23,549 bases of DNA. Source: an uncultured Methanomethylovorans sp. GTDB taxonomy: Archaea > Halobacteriota > Methanosarcinia > Methanosarcinales > Methanosarcinaceae. Under the pieces are notes generated by a model. The model was given only the letters and a program-made list of their open reading frames with translations, was not told the DNA's origin and did not search any database. The position numbers and the translations under genes are program-made. Location: contig CALBTS010000650.1 of assembly GCA_937968035.1 (NCBI GenBank), forward strand, positions 1 through 23,549, written 5' to 3'. This document shows positions 14,801-22,273 of this stretch, piece by piece (position 1 is the stretch's first letter; each line of letters opens with the position of its first letter).

Positions 14801-15727
14801 ATGAACGCTCCACACAAAACGGAATTCCTCACGGACGCTTATGGGCGTACCATAAAGAGCCTGAGGATGTCTGTTACTGACAGATGCAATCTGAATTGTA
14901 TCTATTGCCATAACGAAGGTAGTAAGGGTACTGCAGGAGAGATGTCAGTGGAGGCTATTTCCAATATAGTGCACGTTGCTGCAGGCTTTGGGGTCAACAG
15001 GCTCAAGATATCGGGTGGAGAGCCACTGTTACGTAATGATCTGGAGGACATACTTGTTTCATTACCTCCTCTTAAGGATGTGTCTATGACGACCAATGGC
15101 GTCCTGCTCCGGGAGCGTGCACAGTCTCTAAAGGATGCGGGTCTTGACAGGGTGAACATAAGTCTTGATTCATTGAATGAGGGAAGCTATAGGCATATAA
15201 CCAAGTGTAAGGATGGTGTGTTCAGGAAGGTTATAGAGGGCATCCATGCTGCAGTTGATGCTGGCCTCACCCCGGTGAAACTGAACATGGTCCTGCTTAA
15301 AGATGTCAATGAATCTGAGGTCGAGGACATGCTTTCCTTTGCAAGGGAATTCCAGGGGGAAGTGATATTGCAGCTTATCCAGCTCATGGATTTCAGGGAT
15401 GTAGCCTGTTATCATGTAGATGTGGACGAGATCGAAAAAGAACTTGAACTGAAGGCAGGATGTGTCCAGGTCAGAGAGTTGCATCACAGAAAAAAATATC
15501 TTATCGATGGTGCTGAGGTTGAATTCGTCAGACCTGTGGATAACACCGAGTTCTGTGCCAACTGCAACAGGCTGCGTGTAACGTCGGATGGAAAACTTCG
15601 TCCCTGTCTGCTTGTAAACGATAATCTTGTGGATGTTTCTCATGCCTCTGTGGAGGACATGCCCGATCTTTTCAGGCTTGCAGTAAGCAGAAGGATCCCA
15701 TATTACAGAAAACAAAAGGAGATATGA
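14801..15727 (+). CDS. moaA: GTP 3',8-cyclase MoaA
   Basis: A 308-residue radical SAM enzyme, the first step of molybdenum (or tungsten) cofactor synthesis, converting GTP to 3',8-cyclo-GTP. The N-terminal cluster motif is C29-x3-C33-x2-C36 in DRCNLNCIYCHNEG, preceded by the family's YGRTIKSLRMSVT. The SGGEPLLRND SAM-binding motif follows at residues 71-80. The second cluster has C252, C255 and C269 (FCANCNRLRVTSDGKLRPC). The C-terminus lacks the double glycine of bacterial MoaA, as in other archaeal forms. The stop overlaps a small downstream ORF by ATGA. Methanogens need this cofactor for formylmethanofuran dehydrogenase. Confidence 0.95.
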   Translation: MNAPHKTEFLTDAYGRTIKSLRMSVTDRCNLNCIYCHNEGSKGTAGEMSVEAISNIVHVAAGFGVNRLKISGGEPLLRNDLEDILVSLPPLKDVSMTTNGVLLRERAQSLKDAGLDRVNISLDSLNEGSYRHITKCKDGVFRKVIEGIHAAVDAGLTPVKLNMVLLKDVNESEVEDMLSFAREFQGEVILQLIQLMDFRDVACYHVDVDEIEKELELKAGCVQVRELHHRKKYLIDGAEVEFVRPVDNTEFCANCNRLRVTSDGKLRPCLLVNDNLVDVSHASVEDMPDLFRLAVSRRIPYYRKQKEI

Positions 15728-15729
15728 TC

Positions 15730-15879
15730 ATGGAAGTGAAATTAACAGTTGATGGAAAGGATGTAGAGATCAATAACTTTGTACAGAAGATCCTTGCAGG
15801 TGCCGTGGTCGGTGCAGTCGGCACATTGAAAGATGTGGGGGACGACTGTAGTGAGATAGTGTTGAAAATAAAAAGATAA
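15730..15879 (+). CDS. Small conserved-looking protein of 49 residues, function unknown
   Basis: A 49-residue ORF beginning MEVKLTVDGKDVEINNFVQK and ending EIVLKIKR. The sequence alternates like a small alpha/beta fold: a strand, a helix with the small-residue run ILAGAVVGAVGTL, and a final strand. A Shine-Dalgarno (aggag, 15717-15721) sits 8 nt before this ATG. An in-frame ATG at 15724 overlaps the moaA stop (ATGA) but is only 2 nt from the Shine-Dalgarno, so 15730 is preferred. The strong ribosome binding site, tight linkage to moaA and clean coding character make it a real gene. I recall similar small proteins in methanogens but know no function. It has no metal-binding cysteine cluster; one Cys is present. 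Confidence 0.75.
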   Translation: MEVKLTVDGKDVEINNFVQKILAGAVVGAVGTLKDVGDDCSEIVLKIKR

Positions 15880-15880
15880 G

Positions 15881-15895
15881 CCTGCTCAGAGCAGG
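15881..15895. terminator. Hairpin between the small ORF and convergent surE
   Basis: A perfect 6-bp inverted repeat (cctgct / agcagg) with a 3-nt loop starts 2 nt after the small-protein stop and overlaps the surE stop codon at 15886-15888. T-rich sequence follows on the plus strand. Confidence 0.45.
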
Positions 15896-16671
15896 TGTTC
15901 TATTTCTGAAAAGTCAATAGGTGAAGTGGAATCCAGGGAGATGGGGGTGACAGAAACATGTCCTTTCTGTGAAACGGCATGTACATCGGTACCTTTTTCC
16001 TCTTCCATAATCAGATCTCCTGCTATCCAATAATAGGGCTTGCCTCTTGGATCATGTCTTTCTTCAACAGCTGTTCTGAAGACCTTTCTGGCAAGTCGTG
16101 TAATCTCTATTTCAGTATTTTCTTTTACCTGATGAGGGATGTTTACATTTAACAGGTCTACATGCTCAGGTAATCCGAATTTTATTACATTTTTTGCTAT
16201 TCTGTTCACGATCTTAACCGCAACTTCAAAATCGTGGTCATATTCCCAGTTATCATCGAATTTATCCTTTTCTTCCTTTGCCTGTATCGAAACAGCAATA
16301 GCAGGTATCCCATAACTGGCTCCCTCAAGGGCAGCACCTATAGTTCCGGATGTGGTGATCGTATCGGTGCTAATGTTCTCGCCAATATTGAATCCCGATA
16401 AAATGAGATCGGGCATTTCTTTCATCACAGCGAATATTCCAAGTATTACGGAATCAGTGGGGGTGCCGCCAACGGCATAAACATTCATATCATTGATAGT
16501 AGCCTGGTTTATCCTCAAAGGCTCAAAAATGGAGATCGATCTTCCCACTCCACTCTGCTGCATGGAAGGTGCACATACAGTTACTTCTCCTATATCCTGT
16601 ACACTTCGGTATGCTGCGCGGATACCTGCAGAGTATACGCCATCATCGTTTGTAAGCAATATCTTTGGCAT
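15886..16671 (-). CDS. surE: 5'/3'-nucleotidase SurE
   Basis: A 261-residue SurE phosphatase, which dephosphorylates nucleoside 5'- and 3'-monophosphates and is metal dependent. The N-terminal motif ILLTNDDGVYSAGI carries the metal-binding D9 and D10. A serine loop (APSMQQSGVGRSIS), GGTPTDSVILG, the Asn-containing LSGFNIGENIS, TSGTIGAALEGASYGIPAIAVS, and LLNVNIP follow in the normal order. Length is typical. The predicted TATA box places the RNA start only a few bases from the ATG, so the mRNA may be leaderless. It faces moaA and the 49-residue ORF. Confidence 0.95.
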   Translation of the reverse strand: MPKILLTNDDGVYSAGIRAAYRSVQDIGEVTVCAPSMQQSGVGRSISIFEPLRINQATINDMNVYAVGGTPTDSVILGIFAVMKEMPDLILSGFNIGENISTDTITTSGTIGAALEGASYGIPAIAVSIQAKEEKDKFDDNWEYDHDFEVAVKIVNRIAKNVIKFGLPEHVDLLNVNIPHQVKENTEIEITRLARKVFRTAVEERHDPRGKPYYWIAGDLIMEEEKGTDVHAVSQKGHVSVTPISLDSTSPIDFSEIEHLL

Positions 16672-16694
16672 AGGTCCATCTTTGTCAGACCTTG

Positions 16695-16707
16695 CCTTAA
16701 AATTAAT
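16695..16707 (-). promoter_or_regulatory. TATA box of surE
   Basis: On the minus strand attaattttaagg is centred about 30 nt from the surE ATG at 16671, predicting an RNA start within a few bases of the start codon. Confidence 0.4.
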
Positions 16708-16762
16708 CCATGGGAACTGGCAAAACAGTTTGATTTAGGAAAAGGTGATCAGATCATGCGCT

Positions 16763-17179
16763 TCACACATTTACATACATTCTTCTAGGTCCTCTTTCAG
16801 ATTCCTGATCCTCTTCCTTTTCCTGCATCTGGGCCATCATTTTTACTTCTTCAAGGACTTCTATCTCATCACGCATCTCTTCCAGCCTGCCAATGATGGC
16901 TTCTATTTCCTGGTTTTGTTCAGTGGGGATCTTGGGATTATTACTTATGATCTCCAGCAGCAATGATGCATCATCAAGCACCTGGGCAATAATGGTCCTG
17001 TCCATATATTCTTTAGCTTTCCTGTTCTCCCCATATGTCAGGCTCCCATTGAAATCGCTCAGCTGCTCTTCAAAAAGCCCGATATCATAATGTGCAGACT
17101 TGAAAAGTTTTTTGACGTAGTCTTCCCGGTAAACCTGTTTGGCGTTTTTAAGGACACGGGTAAATTTTCTATAATCCAT
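16763..17179 (-). CDS. Uncharacterised helical protein with acidic coiled-coil C-terminus
   Basis: I do not recognise this family. From the ATG at 17179 it has 138 residues starting MDYRKFTRVLKNAKQVYRED. It is predicted almost entirely helical, with no membrane segment or cysteines. A central region (TIIAQVLDDASLLLEIISNN) is followed by a charged coiled coil (EAIIGRLEEMRDEIEVLEEV) and an acidic, Met/Gln-rich stretch, ending in a basic tip RGPRRMYVNV. The frame extends to a TTG at 17236 (157 residues), but those 19 extra residues lack the helical pattern and no ribosome binding site is seen. It lies between surE and the 91-residue gene on the same strand and may be co-transcribed with the latter. 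Confidence 0.65.
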   Translation of the reverse strand: MDYRKFTRVLKNAKQVYREDYVKKLFKSAHYDIGLFEEQLSDFNGSLTYGENRKAKEYMDRTIIAQVLDDASLLLEIISNNPKIPTEQNQEIEAIIGRLEEMRDEIEVLEEVKMMAQMQEKEEDQESERGPRRMYVNV

Positions 17180-17269
17180 TTTTTCACATCGCAGATCAGA
17201 AGGTATTTGCAGTGATGTGTCAACATCAGTTGCCAATGCAATTTATTCATTGGCTCTTTATGAGTACCT

Positions 17270-17545
17270 TTATTCAGACCAGTCTTCTTCCATGACGGTT
17301 TTAGTTCTTATGGGTTCTATGCTCTTTGGTGTGCACACGGTTTCAACGAACTGTCCACCGTTGACCTGATAGGAATAATCCACTTCAGAACCATAGTTCT
17401 CTTCTTCATCTGGAATAATGCAGTCACACAGGTAGATATGTAAACTTCCGTCGCCATCCATAAATACGGAGGGTCTTACACCGGCATTGTCATATTCTTC
17501 AACTATTCCTCTAAAAACCAGTGACATGTATCTCTTTGCTTCCAT
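17270..17545 (-). CDS. Uncharacterised 91-residue acidic protein
   Basis: I cannot name a family. The protein starts MEAKRYMSLVFRGIVEEYDN, looks like a small beta-rich cytoplasmic domain (PSVFMDGDGSLHIYLCDCII, then VDYSYQVNGGQFVETVC), and ends acidic (MEEDWSE). Three cysteines are present (CDC and a later single Cys) but they do not form a standard zinc motif. It is the first gene of a minus-strand run toward surE. Its start codon lies between the arms of an 11-bp inverted repeat (17524-17534 and 17562-17572), and the TATA box lies just outside, so its expression may be controlled there. Confidence 0.65.
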   Translation of the reverse strand: MEAKRYMSLVFRGIVEEYDNAGVRPSVFMDGDGSLHIYLCDCIIPDEEENYGSEVDYSYQVNGGQFVETVCTPKSIEPIRTKTVMEEDWSE

Positions 17546-17578
17546 CGGCCATCACTACACTGAGATACATGTGTTCAC
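17521..17578. repeat. 11-bp inverted repeat flanking a start codon
   Basis: The arms acatgtatctc (17524-17534) and gagatacatgt (17562-17572) are perfect inverted copies separated by 27 nt. Four further pairs (gtga at 17521-17524, tcac at 17575-17578) can form if a small bulge is allowed. Each arm contains the palindrome acatgt. The start codon of the minus-strand 91-residue gene (17545) lies between the arms. Confidence 0.7.
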
Positions 17579-17580
17579 GC

Positions 17581-17589
17581 ATTTAAGTA
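17581..17589 (-). promoter_or_regulatory. TATA box of the 91-residue gene
   Basis: On the minus strand the element atacttaaat (complement of 17581-17590) predicts an RNA start near 17558, so one arm of the inverted repeat falls between the TATA box and the start site. Confidence 0.45.
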
Positions 17590-17728
17590 TGATGGCCTTA
17601 TTTTGCATACTATGTTCATGATTATCTTTTATATGTTCAAAAACAATTTACTGATAACTATTTTTGCAATGATCCAACTTGTTTCACATACGATCTTTCA
17701 TTCCTACATATGGATGTCCATAAGAAAT

Positions 17729-17737
17729 GTTTTTAAG
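17729..17737 (+). promoter_or_regulatory. TATA-like box of alaS
   Basis: The sequence gtttttaag lies about 60 nt before the alaS ATG and predicts an RNA start near 17760. An aggtgat at 17749-17755 is a strong Shine-Dalgarno match but directly abuts an ATG that opens an out-of-frame ORF, so its role is unclear. The rest of the 248-nt spacer (17546-17793) shows only the inverted repeat described separately. Confidence 0.4.
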
Positions 17738-17793
17738 CCTTGAAAGATAGGTGATATGGTAAAAACGCGTTTCAATTATCAGATGGTATTATT

Positions 17794-20568
17794 ATGCTTG
17801 AAGATGAATATCAGCTTGATTTTTTCAAGGATAACGGTTTTGTCAGGAAACAGTGTCCTAAATGTGGCAAGTTCTTCTGGACCCGGGACCTTGAAAGGGC
17901 CACATGTGGTGATGCACCCTGTGACCCTTATTCTTTTATAGGCAACCCTGTGTTCAAAAAGAGTTTCGATCTGGCAGAAATGAGGGAATATTACCTGAAT
18001 TTCTTTGAGGAAAGAGGTCATACCAGAATGAGCAGATATCCTGTGGTGGCTCGCTGGAGGGATGATATATACCTTACGATCGCATCTATTGCAGATTTCC
18101 AGCCATTCGTTACATCCGGTGAGGTTGCTCCTCCTTATAATCCTCTTACGATATCTCAGCCGTGCATCAGGCTTTCTGATCTGGATGCGGTAGGCAGGAG
18201 TGGCCGCCATCTTACAACCTTCGAGATGATGGCCCATCATGCATTCAACAAGCCGAATGCTGAAATATATTGGAAGGACAGGACAGTGGGACTCTGTGAT
18301 GAACTGTTGAATTCTCTGGGAGTGGACCCCATGGCAGTTACTTATAAGGAAGAGCCGTGGGCAGGAGGTGGAAATGCGGGCCCATGTGTGGAAACTCTGG
18401 TTGGGGGCCTGGAAGTTGCCACCCTTGTGTTCATGGATCTGGAACAGGTAAAGGACGGACCCATCGAAATAAAAGGTGAGATGTACCGCAAGATGGACAA
18501 TTATATTGTGGACACTGGCTATGGTCTTGAACGTTTCGTCTGGGCTTCTAAAGGTTCTCCTACTATTTACGATGCGATATTCCCCAATATCGTCAAAGAG
18601 CTTATGGATCTCGCTGGTATTGAACATGAGCTTGCGGATCCCGAATATGCGAACATCCTTGCCCAGAATGCAAGGCTTGCAGGGCTCATGGATGTGAGTG
18701 AAAAGGCAAACCTTATGGAACTGCGCAGGCAAGTGGCTTCCAGTATAGGGACCACGGCTGAAAAGCTTGCAGCCATAATGCAACCCGTGGAAACCGTATA
18801 TGCAATCACTGACCACAGCAGATGTCTTACTTTTATGCTTGGCGATGGTATCATCCCTTCCAATGTAAAGGCAGGGTACCTGGCGAGACTGGTGCTTAGA
18901 AGGACACTCCGTATGATGAAGGATCTCAATATTTCGATCCCTCTTAGCGAGATCGTACAAATGCATATAAAGAACCTGCCGGAATATCCGGAATTCGCTG
19001 AAAGGTTCGAAGTGATAGAAGATATCCTCCATCATGAAGAGATCAAGTTCCAGGAAACTCTGGAGCGTGGCAGGAGAATGATCAGTAAGTCTGCCAGGCA
19101 CTACAGGCAGACCGGGGAAAAAATGCCTCTGGAGCAGATCATCGAGATGTATGATACTCATGGCATCCCGCCTGAAGTATCAAAAGATGTCGCTGCAGAA
19201 GAAGGTGTCACAGTAGACCTTCCGGATAATTTCTATTCCCTTGTGGCAGGAAGGCATAGCAAGGCAGAGGAAAAAGAAGAAAAGGTATTCCCTTATGCTG
19301 AACGCGTCTCCCGTCTTCCTTCTACCAAGAAGTTATTCTATGATGAACCCAACAGGATGGATTTCGAGGCTGTTGTCCTTGATCTTTTCGACAATTATAT
19401 TGTATGTGATAGCACTCTTTTCTATCCTGAGGGCGGTGGACAGCCTGCAGATCACGGTACCTTTGTACTTGAAGATGTGGTGCTGAACGTAGTGGATGTC
19501 CAGATAGTAAAAGGTGTGGTAGTTCACCGGATAGACGCTATGGAGAATCAGCTTCATCTGCGCAAGGGTGACATTGTGACAGGCCGTGTTAATAAGGACC
19601 GCCGCATGGCACATGCATGCCATCACACAGCCACTCATATCGTCAACGATGCTGCGAGAAAGGTACTTGGTGATCATATCTGGCAGGCAGGTGCCCAGAA
19701 AACAGAAAACAGAGCCCGTCTCGATATCACACACTACAAGCGTATCACAAAAGAGCAGCTTAACCAGATCGAGCTTCTTGCAAATAAGACTGTCATGGAT
19801 AACCAGAGGGTTACTGCTGAATGGATGGAACGGAACCAGGCTGAACAAAAGTATGGCTTCGGCCTTTATCAGGGAGGTGTTCCTAAAGGGAATATGATCC
19901 GCGTGCTGAAAGTAGCTGATGATATAGAAGCATGCGCTGGCACTCATTGTAGTAACACTGGTCTTGTGGGGCCCATTAAAGTGCTAAAGACAGAGCGCAT
20001 CCAGGATGGTGTGGAACGTATTGAGTATGCTGCAGGTATGGCAGCTGTGAGGGCCATTCAGGAAACGGATTATTATCTGACGACTGCCTCTGAAGCCCTA
20101 CGGGTGCTTCCGGAGCAGCTTCCTGTGACCATCGACCGTTTCTTCAGCGAATGGAAAGAGTTCAAAAAAGAGAATGAAAGGCTAAAGGAAGAGATGGCGC
20201 AGTTGCGTGTGGTAAAGATGTCCAGTCAGGCCCAGGATCTTAGTGGTTTGAGGCTTGTTGCACAGCATGTGGATCATGCTGATACCGATGAACTCGTCAA
20301 GATCGCCGGTGAGCTAACTCAGGATGATGACGTTATGGCTCTCCTTATCAGTGATTTCGAGGGTATTAAGATCGTTGCTGCAGCAGGCAAAAAAGCTATT
20401 GGCAAAGGAGCCGATTCCGGAAAGGTTGTACGTGAAATGTCCAAGATAGTAGGAGGCGGTGGCGGAGGGAGGCCGGACATGGCTCGCGGTGGCGGCGCAG
20501 ACACCTCTAAAGCTGCCGAGGCTATGGAAAAAGGCATTTCTATGATCAAAGCTTCTCTCAAAGTTTAA
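17794..20568 (+). CDS. alaS: Alanyl-tRNA synthetase, archaeal type
   Basis: A 924-residue AlaS that charges tRNA-Ala and hydrolyses mischarged Ser/Gly-tRNA. It begins with the archaeal zinc-binding N-terminal extension (KQCPKCGKFFWTRDLERATC) absent from bacterial forms. The class II catalytic core includes VVARWRDDIYLTIASI and EPWAGGGNAGPCVETL. The editing domain has both metal-binding pairs intact: H611-x3-H615 (HHTATH) and C714-x3-H718 (ACAGTHC). A coiled coil (about residues 785-810) leads into the C-terminal DHHA1-type domain, ending with the glycine-rich GGGGGGRPDMARGGG. Length is typical of archaea. It is monocistronic, with a hairpin after the stop. Confidence 0.98.
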   Translation: MLEDEYQLDFFKDNGFVRKQCPKCGKFFWTRDLERATCGDAPCDPYSFIGNPVFKKSFDLAEMREYYLNFFEERGHTRMSRYPVVARWRDDIYLTIASIADFQPFVTSGEVAPPYNPLTISQPCIRLSDLDAVGRSGRHLTTFEMMAHHAFNKPNAEIYWKDRTVGLCDELLNSLGVDPMAVTYKEEPWAGGGNAGPCVETLVGGLEVATLVFMDLEQVKDGPIEIKGEMYRKMDNYIVDTGYGLERFVWASKGSPTIYDAIFPNIVKELMDLAGIEHELADPEYANILAQNARLAGLMDVSEKANLMELRRQVASSIGTTAEKLAAIMQPVETVYAITDHSRCLTFMLGDGIIPSNVKAGYLARLVLRRTLRMMKDLNISIPLSEIVQMHIKNLPEYPEFAERFEVIEDILHHEEIKFQETLERGRRMISKSARHYRQTGEKMPLEQIIEMYDTHGIPPEVSKDVAAEEGVTVDLPDNFYSLVAGRHSKAEEKEEKVFPYAERVSRLPSTKKLFYDEPNRMDFEAVVLDLFDNYIVCDSTLFYPEGGGQPADHGTFVLEDVVLNVVDVQIVKGVVVHRIDAMENQLHLRKGDIVTGRVNKDRRMAHACHHTATHIVNDAARKVLGDHIWQAGAQKTENRARLDITHYKRITKEQLNQIELLANKTVMDNQRVTAEWMERNQAEQKYGFGLYQGGVPKGNMIRVLKVADDIEACAGTHCSNTGLVGPIKVLKTERIQDGVERIEYAAGMAAVRAIQETDYYLTTASEALRVLPEQLPVTIDRFFSEWKEFKKENERLKEEMAQLRVVKMSSQAQDLSGLRLVAQHVDHADTDELVKIAGELTQDDDVMALLISDFEGIKIVAAAGKKAIGKGADSGKVVREMSKIVGGGGGGRPDMARGGGADTSKAAEAMEKGISMIKASLKV

Positions 20569-20585
20569 AATTGGGGCTCTCGCAC

Positions 20586-20608
20586 GGTGATAGGTATTTT
20601 CTATCACC
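20586..20608. terminator. Hairpin between convergent alaS and histidine kinase genes
   Basis: A perfect 8-bp inverted repeat (ggtgatag at 20586-20593, ctatcacc at 20601-20608) with a 7-nt loop lies 17 nt after the alaS stop and 33 nt after the kinase stop on the other strand. A T-rich run follows on the plus side, fitting a shared terminator. Confidence 0.6.
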
Positions 20609-20641
20609 TCTATTTCTACAAGAAGGTTCATGTTGTTAATG

Positions 20642-22090
20642 TCACAAGGTTTTTCTGGTAAACCCATGTAAGGTAAAGAAAAAAGTGCTTCCTTTGTTCT
20701 TCTCGCTCTCCACCCATATCTTCCCTCCATGATGTTCAATGATACGTTTGGCAACGGTGAGGCCAAGACCATTTCCTCCATATCTTCTCTTACTGCTGCC
20801 GTCTCTCTGGTAGAAGTGATCGAATACTCTGTCCAGGTCTTCAGGCGATATCCCTATACCTCTATCTACAACTTTTACAGTTATGAGCTCTTCAGAAGAT
20901 GCTGCCTCTATGATCACATCCTCTCCGGGGTGATTGAATTTAATTGCATTGTCCAGAAGCTTGGTCATAGCATAACAAAGTTTATCCGGATCAGCTTTTA
21001 CACACATTCCACGTTTGATCATATTCTTAACATCGATGTCAGCTTCCCGAGCCTTTGATATCACTTTCTCGACAGCTTTCTCCACAACATCGTGTAAATG
21101 TACACAATCATATACTCTCGATTTAATGTCTTCTTCATTCATAGCGACTTCTAACAGATCTTCTATCATCCATTCTTGTCTTTTTAAGGCCTCCAGGGAT
21201 TTCTGAAGGTATTTGTTACGTTTTTCTCTGTTCTCCTCTTCTGATGCTATTTCTATGAACCCTTTTACTATGGTCAAAGGTGTGCGCAGTTCATGTGATA
21301 TATTAGAAACGATGTTGTTTTTTATCTCATCAATTTTTTGTACCTCTTTGATATTCTTTATCACACAAACAAGTTTTTTCGTAGAATAGAGTTCCACATG
21401 TCCATATCTTATTGAAACATGCTTCATAGTTCCCGTTTTTAAGAGCAGATTGGTATCTAACTGCTTATTTTCACAATTTTGTGTATTATTCCGTCCCAGC
21501 CGGAACAAGCAATCTTCATGTGGAGAGAAAAAAGTGTTCATATGCCTTCCAACTATTTCATCTTCCACAAATCCGGAAAGATCCACAAAACTTTCGTTCA
21601 CATATTCTATCTTACCCATGTCATCTGTTACAAAAATGGCATCATGGGTTGCAATTGTTATTAAGTTCAGGTAGTTTCGGGTTTCCAATACTTTTCTGGA
21701 TGTTTCCTCTATCTCGTTAACGAGTTTTTGCATATATGTTCCAATTTGAACGCAAGTATCCGAAACCCCACTTGCCATGCTGTTTTTCACATCAAAGAGG
21801 TAATTGATATTGTCTTCATCTAGTTCATCAGATCCTTTTTTAAGCATCTTGATCTGTGGAAGGGAAAATATGATTATGGTGTATGCTATCAATGAGGCAG
21901 CAATTATCAAAGGAGTCGTGAAGGCTAAAGATTCTTTGGTTTGCATTTCAGTTAAATACTTTTGGATGGTATAAGAGGCAGCAACTAAAATTCCCGTTAA
22001 AAAAGTGACACTAACCAGTAATAATAACCTCTTTTCCAATATCAATGCACATAATTCGGAAGATGCCAACCTACAATTCTTGCCGAACAT
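20642..22090 (-). CDS. Membrane-bound PAS-domain sensor histidine kinase
   Basis: A 482-residue sensor kinase. Two transmembrane helices (about residues 20-42 and 59-79) flank a short extracytoplasmic loop of about 15 residues, too small for a classic ligand domain, so sensing is probably within the membrane or by the cytoplasmic PAS domain (about 136-250; FVTDDMGKIEYVNESFVDLSG). The HisKA domain carries the phosphorylated H266 in SNISHELRTPLTIVKG. The ATPase domain has N381 (LLDNAIKFN), the G1 box (VVDRGIGISPEDL) and the G2 box (GGNGLGL). All catalytic boxes are intact. The divergent neighbour at 22274 carries a receiver domain and is the probable partner. Confidence 0.93.
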   Translation of the reverse strand: MFGKNCRLASSELCALILEKRLLLLVSVTFLTGILVAASYTIQKYLTEMQTKESLAFTTPLIIAASLIAYTIIIFSLPQIKMLKKGSDELDEDNINYLFDVKNSMASGVSDTCVQIGTYMQKLVNEIEETSRKVLETRNYLNLITIATHDAIFVTDDMGKIEYVNESFVDLSGFVEDEIVGRHMNTFFSPHEDCLFRLGRNNTQNCENKQLDTNLLLKTGTMKHVSIRYGHVELYSTKKLVCVIKNIKEVQKIDEIKNNIVSNISHELRTPLTIVKGFIEIASEEENREKRNKYLQKSLEALKRQEWMIEDLLEVAMNEEDIKSRVYDCVHLHDVVEKAVEKVISKAREADIDVKNMIKRGMCVKADPDKLCYAMTKLLDNAIKFNHPGEDVIIEAASSEELITVKVVDRGIGISPEDLDRVFDHFYQRDGSSKRRYGGNGLGLTVAKRIIEHHGGKIWVESEKNKGSTFFFTLHGFTRKTL

Positions 22091-22146
22091 TTATGATACG
22101 CAATTCACTACTTATGAAAATCAGGGTCCCCTAGGGATCGCTGATC

Positions 22147-22161
22147 ATATCTTTATATTGT
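22147..22161 (-). promoter_or_regulatory. TATA box of the histidine kinase gene
   Basis: On the minus strand caatataaagatatg predicts an RNA start near 22127 and a leader of about 37 nt for the kinase ATG at 22090. Confidence 0.4.
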
Positions 22162-22172
22162 TTTGCCCGAAA

Positions 22173-22201
22173 TTCCAGCATTCACTGGAAAGTATACTTC
22201 C
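22173..22201. repeat. Clustered inverted repeats between divergent promoters
   Basis: A perfect 6-bp inverted repeat (ttccag / ctggaa, 22173-22190, loop 6 nt) runs directly into a near-palindrome, ggaaagtatacttcc (22187-22201). Both lie between the TATA boxes of the divergent kinase and receiver genes, the natural place for an operator. An 8-bp palindrome ccctaggg lies near 22128-22135. Confidence 0.4.
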
Positions 22202-22215
22202 TATTGTATTCATAG

Positions 22216-22225
22216 TTTATATTTT
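22216..22225 (+). promoter_or_regulatory. TATA box of the KaiC-like/receiver gene
   Basis: The sequence tttatatttt predicts an RNA start near 22246, about 28 nt before the ATG at 22274. Confidence 0.45.
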
Positions 22226-22273
22226 TAATGCTATTATTATATAGTGTAACAGAGCAGAGTACCAAAGTTTAAT

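Noticed and set aside
16742..16787. aaaggtgat followed by a 10-codon plus-strand ORF
   Set aside because: It is a good ribosome-binding match, but the frame is only 10 codons, has no promoter, and overlaps the 3' end of a minus-strand gene.
17547..17597. 7-bp inverted repeat ggccatc / gatggcc
   Set aside because: The arms are short and 37 nt apart and cross the stronger 11-bp repeat; it is probably incidental.
17756..17941. ORF starting immediately after aggtgat upstream of alaS
   Set aside because: The ATG abuts the Shine-Dalgarno-like sequence with no spacer and the frame overlaps the zinc-binding start of alaS out of frame, so it is probably chance.
17779..19161. 460-codon minus-strand ORF
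   Set aside because: It lies antisense to the N-terminal half of alaS, which is unmistakable. Its composition, rich in His, Ile and Cys, is typical of a codon-shadow frame.
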